Assembly: GCA_902706205.1 (NCBI GenBank)
Contig: CACSKA010000001.1
Span: 558,001 to 622,000, forward strand
Length of the DNA: 64,000 nt
Origin: Chryseobacterium sp. 18061
GTDB lineage: Bacteria > Pseudomonadota > Gammaproteobacteria > Enterobacterales > Enterobacteriaceae
Direction: 5' to 3'
A program made the position numbers and the translations under genes. The notes beneath the pieces were generated by a model. The model saw only the letters and a program-made list of their open reading frames with translations, had not been told where the DNA came from and searched no databases. Positions 63,165-64,000 of this stretch are shown here, piece by piece. Each line of letters starts with the position of its first letter. Position 1 is the stretch's first letter.

Positions 63165-64000
63165 ATGACCAGACAACGTATTTTCGTGGCGGGCCACCGC
63201 GGGATGGTGGGCTCAGCCATCGTCCGCCAGCTGGAACAGCGCGGTGATGTGGAGCTGGTGCTGCGCACCCGCGACCAGCTGAACCTGCTCGACGGTAAAG
63301 CGGTTAATGATTTCTTTGCTGAAGAGCGCATTGATCAGGTGTATCTGGCAGCGGCGAAAGTGGGCGGGATTGTCGCCAACAACAGCTTCCCGGCGGATTT
63401 CATCTACGAAAACATGATGATCGAAAGCAACATCATTCACGGCGCGCATCTGCACAACGTGAATAAGCTGTTGTTCCTCGGTTCATCCTGTATTTACCCG
63501 AAGATGGCCAAACAGCCGATGCCGGAAAGCGAGCTGCTGCAGGGCACGCTTGAAGCGACTAACGAGCCGTATGCTATCGCCAAAATTGCCGGTATTAAGC
63601 TGTGCGAATCGTACAACCGTCAGTACAACCGCGACTATCGTTCGGTGATGCCGACCAACCTGTACGGCCCGAATGACAACTTTCATCCGAGCAACTCGCA
63701 CGTGATCCCGGCGCTGCTGCGCCGTTTCCACGAAGCGACGCAGGACAACGCGCCTGACGTAGTGGTGTGGGGCAGCGGCACGCCGATGCGCGAATTCCTG
63801 CACGTGGATGACATGGCTGCGGCCAGCATTCACGTGATGGAACTCGACCGCGAGGTGTGGCAGGAAAACACTGAACCGATGCTGTCGCATATCAATGTCG
63901 GCACCGGTGTGGACTGCACCATTCGCGAACTGGCGCAAACTCTCGCCAAAGTGATCGGTTACAAGGGTCGCGTGGTGTTCGACGCCAGCAAACCCGACGG
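63165..64000 (+). CDS. fcl: GDP-L-fucose synthase, 5' part (cut by window edge)
   Basis: Fcl (WcaG) epimerises and reduces the product of Gmd to GDP-L-fucose. The visible 278 residues start [19 protein letters not shown] (NADP Rossmann motif) and contain [16 protein letters not shown], the catalytic [13 protein letters not shown] (YxxxK) and [15 protein letters not shown]. The reading is open at the window end, about 43 residues short of the E. coli protein's 321. It directly follows gmd. Confidence 0.96.
   Translation, partial: MTRQRIFVAGHRGMVGSAIVRQLEQRGDVELVLRTRDQLNLLDGKAVNDFFAEERIDQVYLAAAKVGGIVANNSFPADFIYENMMIESNIIHGAHLHNVNKLLFLGSSCIYPKMAKQPMPESELLQGTLEATNEPYAIAKIAGIKLCESYNRQYNRDYRSVMPTNLYGPNDNFHPSNSHVIPALLRRFHEATQDNAPDVVVWGSGTPMREFLHVDDMAAASIHVMELDREVWQENTEPMLSHINVGTGVDCTIRELAQTLAKVIGYKGRVVFDASKPD

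Noticed and set aside
1..64000. CRISPR arrays, tRNA/rRNA genes, prophage genes or integrases
   Set aside because: No regularly spaced repeats, no tRNA-like cloverleaf with flanking attachment repeats and no phage structural or integrase genes were seen on either strand.

Overview
The window reads as a chromosomal segment of an Enterobacteriaceae member close to Enterobacter/Lelliottia/Klebsiella. Its right three quarters follow the gene order of the E. coli 46-min region almost gene for gene: thiMD, yegW, yegV-yegU-yegT, fbaB, yegS, trhP (yegQ), baeRS-mdtDCBA, yegD, alkA, yegE, udk, dcd, asmA, yegH, then the colanic acid operon wza-wzb-wzc-wcaABCDEF-gmd-fcl. ERIC repeats, the sRNA CyaR and an Ibs/Sib toxin-antitoxin pair support the same family. 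I see no tRNA, rRNA, CRISPR array or prophage. The first and last genes (a thiolase and fcl) are cut by the window edges.

The left 15.6 kb is accessory DNA. Positions 1-8830 hold an aromatic or keto-acid catabolic cluster: thiolase and a two-subunit CoA-transferase, a LysR and a GntR regulator, then FAH-family hydrolase, VOC-type ring-cleavage dioxygenase and flavin hydroxylase in one direction, and an amidohydrolase/decarboxylase with an NTF2-like protein in the other. Next come a truncated LysR gene, a broken copy of a TPP riboswitch and a RIO-type kinase. An IclR regulator is then divergent from a three-gene unit (OPT transporter, DUF917 enzyme, outer-membrane channel). That unit ends in an IS4 remnant that abuts the intact TPP riboswitch of thiMD. 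The broken and intact riboswitch copies are direct repeats about 6.3 kb apart and bracket the RIO-to-IS4 segment, which records a past rearrangement just upstream of thiM.

The middle region (15.7-52 kb) is core metabolism and envelope defence: thiamin salvage, a predicted nucleoside/ADP-ribosyl operon, class I aldolase, lipid kinase, a periplasmic alkylsulfatase, the BaeSR-controlled MdtABC RND pump, alkylation repair, and nucleotide salvage. The diguanylate cyclase gene yegE is interrupted by a single in-frame amber codon exactly between its GGDEF and degenerate EAL domains. An extra MFS transporter sits between alkA and yegE, and the yegI-yegL genes found near yegD in E. coli are absent.

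The right end (52.2-64 kb) is the colanic acid operon. Its long leader carries two RcsAB-like boxes, a run of nine Gs just upstream of them, and a JUMPstart/ops element for RfaH. GC-rich palindromes lie inside the operon between wzc and wcaA and between wcaF and gmd.
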